Shown here: positions 6,631 through 6,672 of the stretch, piece by piece
Position numbering within the stretch: position 1 is the first letter of the stretch
Layout of the letters: the number at the start of each line of letters is the position of its first letter
Source of the DNA: an uncultured Clostridia bacterium
GTDB taxonomy: Bacteria > Bacillota > Clostridia > Peptostreptococcales > Acidaminobacteraceae
Direction: 5' to 3'
Assembly (NCBI GenBank): GCA_937880545.1
Contig: CALFKA010000051.1
Span: 1-6,672 of the forward strand
DNA: 6,672 nucleotides
Notes under the pieces: model-generated
Databases searched by the model: none
What the model saw: only the letters and a program-made list of their open reading frames with translations
What the model was told of the DNA's origin: nothing
Translations under genes and position numbers: made by a program

Positions 6631-6672
6631 ATGACGATACTCATCAACAATGGAGCCAGCATTAAAATCCCC
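6631..6672 (+). CDS. Start of a divergent gene, product unknown (cut by window end)
   Basis: An ATG at 6631 is preceded by a perfect AGGAGG (6621-6626) with 4-base spacing and by a near-consensus promoter. The reading frame is open to the window edge, giving 14 residues, MTILINNGASIKIP. This is too short to identify a family. The promoter, ribosome binding site and reading direction, away from the membrane-protein gene, make it a real gene start with good likelihood. Confidence 0.75.
   Translation, partial: MTILINNGASIKIP

Overview
The window looks like chromosomal DNA from a low-to-mid GC Bacillota (Firmicutes), most likely a Clostridia-type organism. The evidence is strong AGGAGG-type ribosome binding sites, sigma-A-like promoters with TTGACA/TATAAT-type boxes, T-tract intrinsic terminators, and RecF and GyrB of Firmicutes type. 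I cannot name the genus. Nothing in the window is a phage, insertion sequence, CRISPR array, tRNA or rRNA. The first 46 bases are not biological: they are an Illumina TruSeq/NEBNext P7 index adapter joined to the genomic sequence, so the left edge is a contaminated contig end.

Layout: four genes lie on the minus strand and one gene fragment on the plus strand. Reading the minus strand from right to left, there is a 138-residue four-helix membrane protein of unknown function (6480-6064). It is followed by a 361-base gap (6063-5703) with a predicted promoter, a perfect 10-bp intrinsic terminator hairpin, and an upstream segment that can pair with the terminator's 5' arm. Next comes a 952-residue type IIA calcium-transporting P-type ATPase (5702-2844), ended by its own terminator (2825-2795). 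After that comes recF (2652-1561) with its own extended -10 promoter and a very short leader. Last is gyrB, which starts at TTG inside the end of recF and is cut by the adapter at base 47. At the far right a divergent gene starts on the plus strand at 6631 behind a near-consensus promoter; only 14 codons are present.

How the parts work together: recF and gyrB form an overlapping, probably translationally coupled pair for replication-linked repair and supercoiling. This is the conserved origin-region pair, but the upstream neighbour is an ion pump rather than dnaA-dnaN, so the cluster appears split here. The ATPase carries every residue corresponding to the two SERCA calcium sites and is expected to expel Ca2+ from the cytoplasm.

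The most interesting non-coding structure is the ATPase leader. It has the arrangement expected of a transcription attenuator (promoter, competing stem, terminator, then coding sequence), and I could not match it to a riboswitch class I know. The divergent promoter at the right edge carries overlapping dyad symmetry that could be an operator.
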